Positions 37,297 to 46,925 of a stretch of DNA of 64,000 nucleotides are shown here, in pieces; the stretch's first letter is position 1; each line of letters begins with the position of its first letter. Source of the stretch: UBA1361 sp041656375 (GTDB taxonomy: Bacteria; Bacillota_I; Bacilli_A; RFN20; CAG-826); assembly GCA_964410505.1 (NCBI GenBank), contig CAYPGR010000005.1, positions 1 to 64,000 of the forward strand, read 5' to 3'. The translations under genes were made by a program, and so were the position numbers. The notes beneath the pieces were generated by a model that was not told where the DNA came from, ran no database searches, and worked only from the letters and a program-made list of their open reading frames with translations.

Positions 37297-38427
37297 ATGG
37301 GAAAAGAACTCGTCGCCATGATTCTTGCCGGAGGGAAAGGCACGCGCCTTTATGAACTCACCCGCAAAGATGCAAAACCAGCGGTCCACTTTGGAGGCAA
37401 ATATCGGATTATCGATTATCCCTTATCAAATTGTGCCCATAGCGGCATTGATACCGTTGGGGTTGTCACTCAATACGAATCGATCAGCCTTAGTCGCTAT
37501 ATTGGAAACGGCGAAAAATGGGGCTTAAATGGTGTTCGTAGCAGTACAGTTGCGATTCCTCCACGTCAAACCGAAAGTGGCAGCAACTGGTTTTTAGGCA
37601 CAGCTGACGCCATTTATCAAAACCTTGAGTTTCTTGATTCATTTAGCCCTGAAAATGTCCTGATTTTAAGCGGGGACCATATTTATAAAATGGATTACTC
37701 GAAGATGCTTGACACCCATTTAAAAAATGGCGCTGATCTCACGATTGCGGTGCTTGAAGTAACGCTTGAAGAAGCCAAACGCTTTGGGATCTTAAGCGCT
37801 GATAAAAATGACCGCATTACTGAATTTGAAGAAAAACCGCGCAATCCTAAAAGCACCTTAGCGAGCATGGGTATTTATATCTTTAATTATCGCGTCCTTA
37901 AGTCAAGTTTAATGGCCGACGCTAAAGATGAGACGAGTGACCATGACTTTGGGAAGAATATCATCCCCACCCTTTTAGCCAAGAAGAAGAAACTTTTCGT
38001 TCATCGCTTTGATGGCTATTGGAAAGATGTGGGCACGGTTGATTCATTATGGGAAGCAAATATGGATCTCATTGATTCGATGGATGAAGATTTTTATACA
38101 CTTGACAAATATCACTTCCGCCTTTTTAGTGAGGACACAAATAGTGTGCCGCATTATGTCGGTAAAAAGGCGCGGGTGACGAATAGTGTTGTTAACCAAG
38201 GCGCCATTATCCTGGGCGAAGTCGATCATTCGATTATTTCAAACGAAGTGACGATTGAAAGCGGTGCTCGGATCACGAACTCGGTCATCATGCCGGGGGT
38301 GACGGTTGGAAGTAATGCGCGGATCAATAAAGCGATTGTCATGAGTGATTTACAAATTGATGAAAATACGATTATTAATCCCGATGGTGACCGGGTCGTC
38401 CTCGTCCACCAAGGAGGTGTCAGATGA
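37297..38427 (+). CDS. glgC: Glucose-1-phosphate adenylyltransferase
   Basis: The 376-residue protein begins with the nucleotide-binding AMILAGGKGTRLYELT and has AKPAVHFGGKYRIIDYPLSNC, GTADAIYQN and LSGDHIYKMDY, with a C-terminal left-handed beta-helix of hexapeptide repeats. It makes ADP-glucose, the committed step of glycogen synthesis. It overlaps glgD by four bases. Confidence 0.95.
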   Translation: MGKELVAMILAGGKGTRLYELTRKDAKPAVHFGGKYRIIDYPLSNCAHSGIDTVGVVTQYESISLSRYIGNGEKWGLNGVRSSTVAIPPRQTESGSNWFLGTADAIYQNLEFLDSFSPENVLILSGDHIYKMDYSKMLDTHLKNGADLTIAVLEVTLEEAKRFGILSADKNDRITEFEEKPRNPKSTLASMGIYIFNYRVLKSSLMADAKDETSDHDFGKNIIPTLLAKKKKLFVHRFDGYWKDVGTVDSLWEANMDLIDSMDEDFYTLDKYHFRLFSEDTNSVPHYVGKKARVTNSVVNQGAIILGEVDHSIISNEVTIESGARITNSVIMPGVTVGSNARINKAIVMSDLQIDENTIINPDGDRVVLVHQGGVR

Positions 38428-39539
38428 AAGTCTTAGCTTATTTAAATTTACATCATGCCCCAGGATTAGGACCTTTAACGAAAAATCGAAGTAGTGCAGT
38501 CGTTAGTTTTCTCGGCCGATATGCGTTTATGGACTTTATGCTCTCGAATTTTTCTAACTCAGGTTTTGATCGGGTTGCGACCCTTGTCGATGCCCATCCG
38601 CATTCGGTCCTAAAACACTTAGGGAGCCGCAATACGTTTAATATTAATACCAAAATTGGGATGGAAATTGTCGCCTATAACGAAGCTGGTAGCAAAGCCG
38701 GACCACGTTATAATACGGATATTGCCAATATCATCTTTAATGATTGGATCCTAGAACAAAATGATCCTGATTATGTGATTGTTGCCCCAAGCTATTTTGT
38801 TTTGCCACTTGACTTTCGACCCATCCTTAAACAACATATCGCAAATAAAGCACCCGTTACAGTTGTTTATAAGCAAGTTGACAATGCCAAAACCGAATTT
38901 ATTGGCCGTGGCGTGCTTGATCTTAATGCCGACGGCCATGTCATGAATTTTTCTCGTAACAAGGGGGAGAAGAACGAACGCGCGGTTGCCCTTGAAATCT
39001 TTATCTTTAACCGCGAGACCTTTGATTTTCTCCTCAAAGAAGCCGGAAAAATCAGCTCCTTTTATACGTTAAGCGATATCGTTGCGTATCAAGCAATGAA
39101 TGGCCTCCGCGTCGATTCCTATCGTTATGATGGGTATGTCCGCTGTATTGATACGTATCAACATTATTTTGATTATAGTTTTGAACTACTTAACTATAAA
39201 GTCCGCCGTCAATTGTTTATTCAAAATTGGCCCATTTATACCGTTACCCATGATACCCCACCCGCAAAATATGAAGCCTCGGCGTGTGTAAATAATGCCT
39301 TTATCGCCAATGGTTCCCTCATTGCAGGGACGATTCAAAATGCTATTATTTCGCGTAATGTCAAAATTGAAGAAGGGGCAGTGGTAGAAAATGCCATTAT
39401 CTTTACGGATTCAATTATCCGGCGGAATAAAACAATCAAATATGCCGTGATTGATAAATCGGCAGAAGTGGCAGTAGCGAGTGAATTAAGTGGGACGCCT
39501 TCGGATATTTTATATATTCGAAAAGGAGATAAAGTATAA
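38424..39539 (+). CDS. glgD: GlgD, non-catalytic ADP-glucose pyrophosphorylase subunit
   Basis: The 371-residue protein is a GlgC paralogue in which the nucleotide-binding GGKGTRL stretch is replaced by HAPGLGPLTKNRSSAV, as in Bacillota GlgD. The C-terminal hexapeptide helix is kept. GlgD pairs with GlgC and raises its activity. Overlaps of four bases with glgC and one base with glgA suggest balanced synthesis. Confidence 0.93.
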   Translation: MKVLAYLNLHHAPGLGPLTKNRSSAVVSFLGRYAFMDFMLSNFSNSGFDRVATLVDAHPHSVLKHLGSRNTFNINTKIGMEIVAYNEAGSKAGPRYNTDIANIIFNDWILEQNDPDYVIVAPSYFVLPLDFRPILKQHIANKAPVTVVYKQVDNAKTEFIGRGVLDLNADGHVMNFSRNKGEKNERAVALEIFIFNRETFDFLLKEAGKISSFYTLSDIVAYQAMNGLRVDSYRYDGYVRCIDTYQHYFDYSFELLNYKVRRQLFIQNWPIYTVTHDTPPAKYEASACVNNAFIANGSLIAGTIQNAIISRNVKIEEGAVVENAIIFTDSIIRRNKTIKYAVIDKSAEVAVASELSGTPSDILYIRKGDKV

Positions 39540-40972
39540 TGAAAATTTTAATGGTTGCGAGCGAAAGTGCGCCGCTAGCGAAAACCGGGGGTTTAGCCGA
39601 TGTTGTGCATGCATTAAGTAAGGAACTCGCCATTCTCGGTGAAGAAGTCAGTGTGGTGTTACCATTCTACACAACGATTCGACGCCTACCTGATCAAGAA
39701 ATTCGTTTTTTGATGAATGTCCAAGTCCCCCTTGGATGGCGTTTTCAAAATGCGAAAATCTTTAAAACATTTATTGACGGCATTACTTTTTATTTAGTTG
39801 AGAATGAATTTTATTTTGGTCGTGAAGGTTTCTATGGTTATGATGATGATACTGAACGGTTTGCGTTTTTTAGTGTTGCTGTCCGTAATATGTTACAAGC
39901 CATCAAACTAAAGCCCGATGTCATCCACATTCATGACTATCATGGGGGGATGATTCCGGCACTTGTTAAAATTCAAAATGCGAAAACCCGCTACTACTCA
40001 AAGATGAAGTTTGTGGTCACGATTCACAACCCAGCCTTCCAAGGCGAGTTCCATCCCGATCTTTTACAAGATTTTTATGATATTCGGAAAGAATATTTTG
40101 ATAATGGGACGCTTCGCTATCGAGACAAGGTTAATCCTTTAAAAGCGGCGATTGTCTTTGCTGATAAAATCAATACCGTGAGTCCGACACACGCCCAGGA
40201 ATTACTCACCCCGGAAGGATCAAAAGGGCTTGACGGGATTCTTAAACTAAGAGCCAAAGATTTTGGCGGTATTTTAAACGGCATTGATTATGATGAATTT
40301 AATCCAGAAACAGATAAATTGATTGTGAGTAAATACAGCGCTTCAAAATTAGGTTTAAAAGTTCAAAATAAAGTGGCGATCTTTAAGGAACTTGGTTTAA
40401 TAGGTGATGAAAAAACGCCTTTATTTACGATGGTAACCCGTTTAACATGGCAAAAAGGCATTGATTTAGTACTTGCTGCGATTCTTGATGTCCTAATGCA
40501 AGGGGCAAACGTTGTTATTGTTGGTAGTGGTGAATACGGGTATGAACAAGCGTTAGAACGCTTACGAGCCCAATTTCCAACACAGATGGCGATTTATATC
40601 GGCTACAATAATGCGCTAGCGCACCGTGTTTACGCATCGGGTGATTTCTTCTTTATGCCGAGCCTCTTTGAACCTTGCGGCATTGGTCAAATGATTGCCC
40701 AACGGTATGGTAATTTACCAATTGTGCGAGCGACCGGTGGACTTAAAGATACGATTATCGGATATGACGGTAACAATGATGCTGTTGCCGATGGTTTTAG
40801 TTTTGATGCCTATGACGAATACGCGATGAAGCTAACGACAAACTTTGCCCTCGCCCTTTATAAAAAACCCGCTATTATCAAGAAACTTGTTAAAAACGCG
40901 ATGCACAAGAATAATAATTGGCACGAGGCGGGTAAAAAGTATTTAGCACTTTATCATAGTGTTGTTAAATAA
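39539..40972 (+). CDS. glgA: Glycogen synthase, ADP-glucose type
   Basis: The 477-residue GT5 protein has the N-terminal ASESAPLAKTGGLADV acceptor motif with its KTGGL loop, HIHDYHGG, and the C-terminal GT-B domain with FEPCGIGQMIAQRYG and RATGGLKDT. It extends alpha-1,4-glucan. No branching enzyme, debranching enzyme or phosphorylase is in the window; they must be elsewhere if branched glycogen is made. Confidence 0.95.
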   Translation: MKILMVASESAPLAKTGGLADVVHALSKELAILGEEVSVVLPFYTTIRRLPDQEIRFLMNVQVPLGWRFQNAKIFKTFIDGITFYLVENEFYFGREGFYGYDDDTERFAFFSVAVRNMLQAIKLKPDVIHIHDYHGGMIPALVKIQNAKTRYYSKMKFVVTIHNPAFQGEFHPDLLQDFYDIRKEYFDNGTLRYRDKVNPLKAAIVFADKINTVSPTHAQELLTPEGSKGLDGILKLRAKDFGGILNGIDYDEFNPETDKLIVSKYSASKLGLKVQNKVAIFKELGLIGDEKTPLFTMVTRLTWQKGIDLVLAAILDVLMQGANVVIVGSGEYGYEQALERLRAQFPTQMAIYIGYNNALAHRVYASGDFFFMPSLFEPCGIGQMIAQRYGNLPIVRATGGLKDTIIGYDGNNDAVADGFSFDAYDEYAMKLTTNFALALYKKPAIIKKLVKNAMHKNNNWHEAGKKYLALYHSVVK

Positions 40973-40978
40973 TTATTA

Positions 40979-40987
40979 TGTTATAAT
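40979..40987 (+). promoter_or_regulatory. Extended -10 promoter of leuS
   Basis: TGT-TATAAT lies at the end of glgA. The predicted start, about 40994, coincides with the first base of the T-box stem I. Confidence 0.6.
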
Positions 40988-40993
40988 TCTCTT

Positions 40994-41127
40994 GCGAGTG
41001 AAGAATAAACAACTTCGGTTGTGTCTCACCTTCAAACCCCTCGCTGTTCCTAGCATTAATAGGTAATGAAGTAATTAATTAAGGTGGTACCGCGGATTTT
41101 CGCCCTTAGGTAGCACCTTTTATTTTT
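40994..41127 (+). promoter_or_regulatory. T-box leader of leuS, with very short stem I
   Basis: The T-box sequence AAGGTGGTACCGCGG (41081-41095) includes TGGT, which would pair with an ACCA tRNA end, as in tRNA-Leu. The antiterminator pairs AAGG with CCTT (41104-41107) and GCG with CGC. The terminator pairs 41083-41091 with 41109-41117 and is followed by a T-rich run. Stem I is only about 51 bases: GCGAG/CTCGC at the base (40994-40998, 41040-41044), GAAG/CTTC, and a CAAC-UUCG-GUUG tip at 41010-41021. The internal loop holds CUC followed by A (41025-41028), a leucine codon. A small stem III is at 41049-41063. Uncharged tRNA-Leu should stop termination and allow leuS expression. Confidence 0.85.
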
Positions 41128-41139
41128 GGAGGAAATGAT

Positions 41140-43539
41140 ATGGCATACGATTTTCATCAAATTGAGAAAAAATGGCAACATTATTGGGAAGAAAACCAAA
41201 CGTTTTTTACCGATGTTTACGATTTTAGTAAACCTAAATATTATGTTCTAGATATGTTTCCGTATCCGTCAGGCGATGGGCTTCATGTCGGCCACGTCGA
41301 AGGCTATACGGCGACGGATATCGTCGCCCGCTTTAAACGGATGCAAGGGTTTAATGTTTTGCACCCAATTGGCTTTGATGCCTTCGGTTTACCCGCCGAA
41401 CAGTACGCGATTAAAACGAATAATCATCCCGCGACTTTTACCAATAAGAATATTGATAATTTCCGTCGGCAATTAAAGTCACTTGGTTTTAGTTATGATT
41501 TTTCTAAAGAAATCTCAACCAGTGACCCCACCTATTACAAATGGACGCAATGGATTTTCGTGAAACTTTTCGAAAATGATTTAGCGTTTGTTGATCATAT
41601 CCCCGTCAACTTTTGTCCGACTTTAGGGACCGTTCTCGCCAATGAAGAAGTGATTGATGGCAAAAGTGAAGTGGGTGGTTTTCCAGTCATTCGGATGCCG
41701 ATGCGACAATGGCTGCTTAAAATAACAAAATACGCAAGCCGCCTTTTAAGCGATTTAGAAGGACTTGATTGGCCGATTTCTACACTCGAAATGCAAAAGA
41801 ACTGGATTGGGGAAAGTGAAGGCACCGTGATTCGCTTTGCAGTCGCTGATCATCCGCAAAGCTTCCAAGTTTTTACAACCCGGGTCGATACCCTTTACGG
41901 CGCAACTTATACATGTTTAGCACCTGAACATCCGCTCGTTGAAGTGCTCGTTAGCGATGCCCAAAAAGAAGAGGTGCTCGCTTATGTCAAAGCGGCGGCC
42001 ACGAAAAGCGATCTAGAACGGACTGAACTTGCAAAAGATAAAAGCGGCGTCTTTTTAGGCGTATATGCAATTAATCCGATTAATGAAAAGAAAATCCCAA
42101 TTTATGTTGCTGATTATGTACTCGGGTCCTATGGTGAAGGCGCTGTGATGGCCGTTCCGGCTCATGATGAACGTGATTATGCTTTTGCGAAAAAACACGG
42201 GTTACCGATGATTAAAGTATTAGACGGTGATATCAGTGAATGTGCCTTTACTGAAGATGCGAAACATCTTAATAGTCCGCTCATTGATGGGCTTGATATT
42301 GCTGAAAGTAAGAAAGTTTTAAATGCTTACTTAACCGAACATAAACTTGGTTATGTGAGAACGAACTATAAGCTTCGTGATTGGCTTTTTTCAAGGCAAC
42401 GTTACTGGGGTGAACCGATTCCCATTATGCTCACTGAGAACAATGATTTCATTGCCGTCCCAACCGAAGAATTACCGTTAGTCTTACCCGCATTAAATGA
42501 ATATAAACCGAGCGGCACCGGGGAATCGCCCCTTGCCTTAGCCACTGATTGGGTCAATACAACCTATCAAGGAAAACCAGTACGCCGTGAAACAAACACT
42601 ATGCCCCAATGGGCGGGTAGCTGCTGGTATTATATTCGTTATTTAGATCCTAAAAATGACAAGGTCATTGCTGATCCAGCGTTGATTAAGCATTGGCTTC
42701 CAGTTGACTTATACATCGGTGGGGCAGAACACGCTGTTTTACACTTACTCTATGCCCGCTTCTGGCATAAATTTCTATTTGATCAAGGCGTTGTGTCCAC
42801 CAGCGAACCCTTTAAAAAATTGTTCCACCAAGGCATGATTTTAGGGGAAAATGGCGAGAAGATGTCCAAGTCACGAGGCAATGTCGTAAATCCAGACCAC
42901 ATTATTGCGACTTATGGCGTTGATGCCTTACGGCTTTATGAAATGTTTATGGGTCCACTTGAAGCGAGCTTACCGTGGTCTAATTCCGGACTTGACGGGG
43001 CCTTACGTTTCCTCAATCGGATTGCCCGTATATTTAGTGATGAATTTCTGACACCAATCGTTGATACAAACAGTGGTGAACTCGATTATTCGTACCATTA
43101 TACGGTCAAGAAAGTAACGGAAGATTTTGAAAAATTGGCCTTTAATACCGCCATCGCGCAAATGATGATCTTTATTAATGATGTCTATAAAGCAAAAGAA
43201 GTTTATAAACCTTACTTAATTGGATTTATTAAATTAATTTATCCAATTGCCCCGCACTTAGGAGAAGAACTTTACGCACAATTTAGTAAGGTTGGGACCA
43301 TCACCTATGAACCTTGGCCAACATTTGATGCTGCAAAACTGATCGTAAATGAAGTTGAAATTGCGATTCAAGTGAATGGAAAACTTCGGGCTACGATGAA
43401 AGCCCAGTTAAATGCTGCCAAAGAAGTGCTTGAACAAGCGGCTCTAAAACATGAAGGCATCCAAAAGTATCTCGAAGGCGTTAACATTAAACGCGTGATT
43501 GTGGTTCCTAATAAAATCGTTAATATCGTTGTTTCCTAA
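41140..43539 (+). CDS. leuS: Leucyl-tRNA synthetase
   Basis: The 799-residue class I synthetase has the HIGH-type motif DGLHVGHVEGYTATD, a CP1 editing domain (TTRVDTLYGATY and the conserved HDERDYAFA region), KMSKS in GEKMSKSRGN, and the C-terminal anticodon-binding domain. It charges and proofreads tRNA-Leu. GGAGG precedes the ATG. Expression is controlled by the T-box leader upstream. Confidence 0.97.
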   Translation: MAYDFHQIEKKWQHYWEENQTFFTDVYDFSKPKYYVLDMFPYPSGDGLHVGHVEGYTATDIVARFKRMQGFNVLHPIGFDAFGLPAEQYAIKTNNHPATFTNKNIDNFRRQLKSLGFSYDFSKEISTSDPTYYKWTQWIFVKLFENDLAFVDHIPVNFCPTLGTVLANEEVIDGKSEVGGFPVIRMPMRQWLLKITKYASRLLSDLEGLDWPISTLEMQKNWIGESEGTVIRFAVADHPQSFQVFTTRVDTLYGATYTCLAPEHPLVEVLVSDAQKEEVLAYVKAAATKSDLERTELAKDKSGVFLGVYAINPINEKKIPIYVADYVLGSYGEGAVMAVPAHDERDYAFAKKHGLPMIKVLDGDISECAFTEDAKHLNSPLIDGLDIAESKKVLNAYLTEHKLGYVRTNYKLRDWLFSRQRYWGEPIPIMLTENNDFIAVPTEELPLVLPALNEYKPSGTGESPLALATDWVNTTYQGKPVRRETNTMPQWAGSCWYYIRYLDPKNDKVIADPALIKHWLPVDLYIGGAEHAVLHLLYARFWHKFLFDQGVVSTSEPFKKLFHQGMILGENGEKMSKSRGNVVNPDHIIATYGVDALRLYEMFMGPLEASLPWSNSGLDGALRFLNRIARIFSDEFLTPIVDTNSGELDYSYHYTVKKVTEDFEKLAFNTAIAQMMIFINDVYKAKEVYKPYLIGFIKLIYPIAPHLGEELYAQFSKVGTITYEPWPTFDAAKLIVNEVEIAIQVNGKLRATMKAQLNAAKEVLEQAALKHEGIQKYLEGVNIKRVIVVPNKIVNIVVS

Positions 43540-43598
43540 TAATTATATTAAAATATAGATGCACGTTACTCACCTTGTGAGAATGTAGCGGAGGTATT

Positions 43599-44366
43599 AT
43601 GACATTAACCGTCGATATTGGAAATAGTGTGATTGGGGTTGCCCTATTCCAAGATGATGAAATTATCAAAACGTTTTCACTTGAAACCAGAAAAGGTGAA
43701 CATTATGATCACTATTTTTTGACATTAAACAATTTGATTCAGCTTTATAACTCTAAACTTGTCGTAAAGAACGCCATGATTGGCAGTGTTGTCCCAGGTT
43801 TAACCCTCATTATGAAGCAGGTGATTGAAACCCTTTTTAGCGTAACACCGCTCATTTTAGAGCCGGGTATAAAAACAGGTATCGTCTTGAAAGTTGATCA
43901 TCCCCTAGAAGTTGGGGCAGACATTGTTGCTTGTGCCGCCGGCGCTTTTAAATATGGGGATGGCCCTTTTATTATTGTTGATTTAGGGACCGCAAATAAA
44001 TATATCTATGTTGATGAAAAGCATGTCTTCCATGGCGTTGCCATCAGTGCCGGACTTAAAACTGCCTTTACTGCGCTCATTGCTGATGCGGATCAACTTT
44101 TAAGTGTCCCCTTTTATTTACCAAAACATGTCTTAGGTAAAAATACTAAAGATGCCCTTGCTAGTGGTGCAACGTACGGTTTGATAGGTGAAATATCTGG
44201 TTTTATCGGCCGCATCGAGCAGGAAGTTAAGCGTGAACCAATCCTCTTACTTACGGGTGGGAATGCGGTTTATATTAAAGATGCGATTGGCACCCGTTAC
44301 CTATACGAACCTCACTTAGTTCATTATGGTCTTTTAAAGATCTTGGAGAAAAATTATGAGAAATAA
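43599..44366 (+). CDS. coaX: Type III pantothenate kinase
   Basis: The 255-residue protein has the ASKHA-fold motifs of CoaX: VDIGNSVIGVALF at the N-terminus, the PLEVGADIVA segment, IVDLGTANKYIYVD (Asp base and phosphate loop) and GATYGLIGEISGFI. It phosphorylates pantothenate, the first step to coenzyme A. GGAGG lies five bases upstream. A hairpin (CTCAC-CTT-GTGAG, about 43569-43581) lies in the short leader. Its last 11 bases overlap the ECF-S fusion gene. Confidence 0.92.
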   Translation: MTLTVDIGNSVIGVALFQDDEIIKTFSLETRKGEHYDHYFLTLNNLIQLYNSKLVVKNAMIGSVVPGLTLIMKQVIETLFSVTPLILEPGIKTGIVLKVDHPLEVGADIVACAAGAFKYGDGPFIIVDLGTANKYIYVDEKHVFHGVAISAGLKTAFTALIADADQLLSVPFYLPKHVLGKNTKDALASGATYGLIGEISGFIGRIEQEVKREPILLLTGGNAVYIKDAIGTRYLYEPHLVHYGLLKILEKNYEK

Positions 44367-46305
44367 GAAATTAGTCACAGACTTAGTCCTTGATGGTCTC
44401 TTTATCGGTATTATCGCAGTCATGGGTTTTGTACCAAACCTTGGCTACATTCGACTGGGACCCATTTCGGCGACCATCCTTCCCATTCCAGTCATCCTCG
44501 GGGGTGCCTTTCTTGGCTGGAAGCGGGGGTTACTCTACGGTACCGCTTTTGGTGTAACATCGTACTTAGTCGCGATTACATTAGCGGCAGGAACAGATTC
44601 GTTGTTTGCTAATCCGATTTTAAGTATCGCCCCGCGTATGGTTTTCGGCGCTTTAACCGGACTTCTAGCAGGTGTTTTTCTTAATCCCAAATATAAAAAT
44701 AAAACACGGCGCATATTGGCCATTCCCTTTGGTGGGTTATTAACGCTTATTCATTCCGTGCTTGTTCTTGGGACGATGTTTTTAATTTATCCTGCTCAAA
44801 TTGCTGCCATCTCACTTGTGCTTTTATTCGTTGTTTTAGCCGAAATTGGGGTTGCGATGTTTTTAACTCCGCTTTTATACTTTGCCCTTGAAAAACCGTT
44901 TGCGGCCCGGGACCTAAAATATAGTCCTGTGGATGAAAAAGAGAGTGAATTTAAAGCGATAGTAGCGCCTTACTTTACGCGGGCTTTAGAAACACTGATT
45001 AACTTTGTCAATATTGATTCGGTGTATGACGCCAAAACGATTAATGAAAAGATGCCTTATGGCAAAGGGGTCGCCCAAGCGTTAAACTTTGTTGAATCAC
45101 TTGCCGTCAAAGATGGCTTGCATGTTAAAAATATTGATGGTCGGGCAGTTGAAATTTATTTCGGTGATGCGACTAAACCAAATATTGGTGTTTTCGCCCA
45201 CGCGGACGTGGTCCCTGCTACTGGCACCTGGAAGAGTGAGCCCTTTAAAGCAGAAATTCGGGAAGGTAGACTATATGCCCGTGGTACAAGTGATGATAAA
45301 GGACCAGGCATTGCGGCCTATTACGCCATCAAAGCGTTATTTGACCATGGTTACATTAAAGATTATAGTGTCCGGCTAGTCATTGGTGGCGATGAAGAAC
45401 GCGGGAGCAGTTGTATGCGGTACTATTTTCATGACTATAAAGCGCCTGCGCCCCAATACGGATTCACACCCGACGCTGAATTTCCACTCATTTATGGTGA
45501 AAAAGCGATTACGAATTTTATTGCAACTAAAATCTTACCATTAGGTCCTATTATTCATATCAAGGGTGGTGAAGCCGCCAATAGCGTCATTGATAAAGTA
45601 TTGATCACGCTTCCACTTGATGAAGGATTGCTAAAGGAACTTGATGATGCGAATGTGTCCTATAGTGTGAGTAAAGAAATGGTGAATATGACCTTAACCA
45701 TTTTTGGTAAAAGTGCGCACGGAAGCTTACCGCAATTAGGTATCAATGCCGGTGTCTTAGCTTTTAAATATCTTGGCGACTATTACAAAATTAAACATCT
45801 CCAACTTTTGGCTGAAAAATTTAGTGATCCGAGTGGGAAGACGATGGATGCCTATTTATCAACACCCCTCCTTGGTGAATCAACTTATAATATTGGCCTA
45901 TTGACTTATGAAGAGGGTGTCTTAACCTTCACATGTAATTTCCGTTATCCAGAAGGTGTCGATTTAACTCCGCACTTAAAACAACTAGGTAAAACCTTAA
46001 AAATGGAGCTTAAAGTCAAATCTACAAGTAAACATCTACTCTTTGATCCAGAAAGTGATTTTATCAAAACCCTTATGGACGCCTACATGGATGAAACGGG
46101 TGATAACGGTAGTAAACCACTCGCGATTGGTGGCGGGACTTACGCGAAAGAATGTCCAAATACGGTTGCTTTTGGCAGTGCCTTTTCGGGTCGTTCAGGG
46201 GATATCCATTCCCCCGATGAACATATACTCATTGACGATTTCAATGCGCAAATGGCGATCTATGCTCGAGCCATTCATTATCTCGGGACGCGGTTATGCG
46301 CGTAA
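44356..46305 (+). CDS. Fusion of ECF transporter S component with PepV-like M20 dipeptidase
   Basis: The 649-residue protein joins two normally separate proteins in one uninterrupted frame. Residues 1-~190 form a six-helix ECF S component, with SATILPIPVILGGAFLGWKRG typical of the vitamin-binding membrane subunits. After a short linker, residues ~210-649 form a PepV/Sapep-type M20 dipeptidase with all metal ligands: HADVVPATGTW, ARGTSDDKGPG, GGDEERGSS, TPDAEFP and DIHSPDEH. The peptidase would sit on the membrane. Overlap with coaX suggests a pantothenate-related substrate, but this is inference. The energy-coupling parts (EcfAT) are not in the window. Confidence 0.88.
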   Translation: MRNKKLVTDLVLDGLFIGIIAVMGFVPNLGYIRLGPISATILPIPVILGGAFLGWKRGLLYGTAFGVTSYLVAITLAAGTDSLFANPILSIAPRMVFGALTGLLAGVFLNPKYKNKTRRILAIPFGGLLTLIHSVLVLGTMFLIYPAQIAAISLVLLFVVLAEIGVAMFLTPLLYFALEKPFAARDLKYSPVDEKESEFKAIVAPYFTRALETLINFVNIDSVYDAKTINEKMPYGKGVAQALNFVESLAVKDGLHVKNIDGRAVEIYFGDATKPNIGVFAHADVVPATGTWKSEPFKAEIREGRLYARGTSDDKGPGIAAYYAIKALFDHGYIKDYSVRLVIGGDEERGSSCMRYYFHDYKAPAPQYGFTPDAEFPLIYGEKAITNFIATKILPLGPIIHIKGGEAANSVIDKVLITLPLDEGLLKELDDANVSYSVSKEMVNMTLTIFGKSAHGSLPQLGINAGVLAFKYLGDYYKIKHLQLLAEKFSDPSGKTMDAYLSTPLLGESTYNIGLLTYEEGVLTFTCNFRYPEGVDLTPHLKQLGKTLKMELKVKSTSKHLLFDPESDFIKTLMDAYMDETGDNGSKPLAIGGGTYAKECPNTVAFGSAFSGRSGDIHSPDEHILIDDFNAQMAIYARAIHYLGTRLCA

Positions 46306-46919
46306 GACATAAGCCGTGGGCACGTGATTATTTAACCTCGCTTCCTTTTCACATTGCTGCGGACGCGTTTGATTTTGCAAAGTTTAAAGCAAGTCACCAC
46401 GGGCCAATCGCGATTGAAATTGGGGTTGGTAAAGGCGATTATTTAAAAGCGATGGCGGAAAAATACCCTGAGATTACCTTTTTCGGCATTGAGATAAACG
46501 CAAGTGTCTTGGCTGTTGCAGCCCAAAAGATTGAAGTGTCATCGCTAAGAAATATCTTTATTTGTAATGCCGATGCTTTGATTTTGATGCCAAAATTCCC
46601 GTCTGAGACCATCGATTATGTAATTTTAAATCATAGTGACCCATGGCCGAAGAAACGGCATGAAAAACGGCGTCTTACCTATCCGTTATTTCTTAAAGAA
46701 TATTACCGCATCTTAAAAAAAGATGCCCATCTTCTTTTTAAAACGGATAACGACGATTTTGCTCATTATTCCTATGAGATGATGAATGAGGGTGGTTATA
46801 AAGAGGTTACCTTCGACCTTGATTACCGCGGTGGAAACGCTTTTGATGCCAAAACAGAATATGAAACTAAATTCGCCCTTAAGGGTGTCAATATTAAACG
46901 CATTGTTGCAAGAAAGTAG
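46296..46919 (+). CDS. trmB: tRNA (guanine-46-N7) methyltransferase
   Basis: The 207-residue protein has the SAM-binding IEIGVGKGDYLKAMA, the acidic FGIEI strand end and the signature NHSDPWPKKRHEKRRL. It makes m7G46 in tRNA. It overlaps the fusion gene by 10 bases. Adjacent trmB and M42 peptidase genes are also found close together in Bacillus. Confidence 0.95.
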   Translation: MRVRHKPWARDYLTSLPFHIAADAFDFAKFKASHHGPIAIEIGVGKGDYLKAMAEKYPEITFFGIEINASVLAVAAQKIEVSSLRNIFICNADALILMPKFPSETIDYVILNHSDPWPKKRHEKRRLTYPLFLKEYYRILKKDAHLLFKTDNDDFAHYSYEMMNEGGYKEVTFDLDYRGGNAFDAKTEYETKFALKGVNIKRIVARK

Positions 46920-46925
46920 GTTGTT

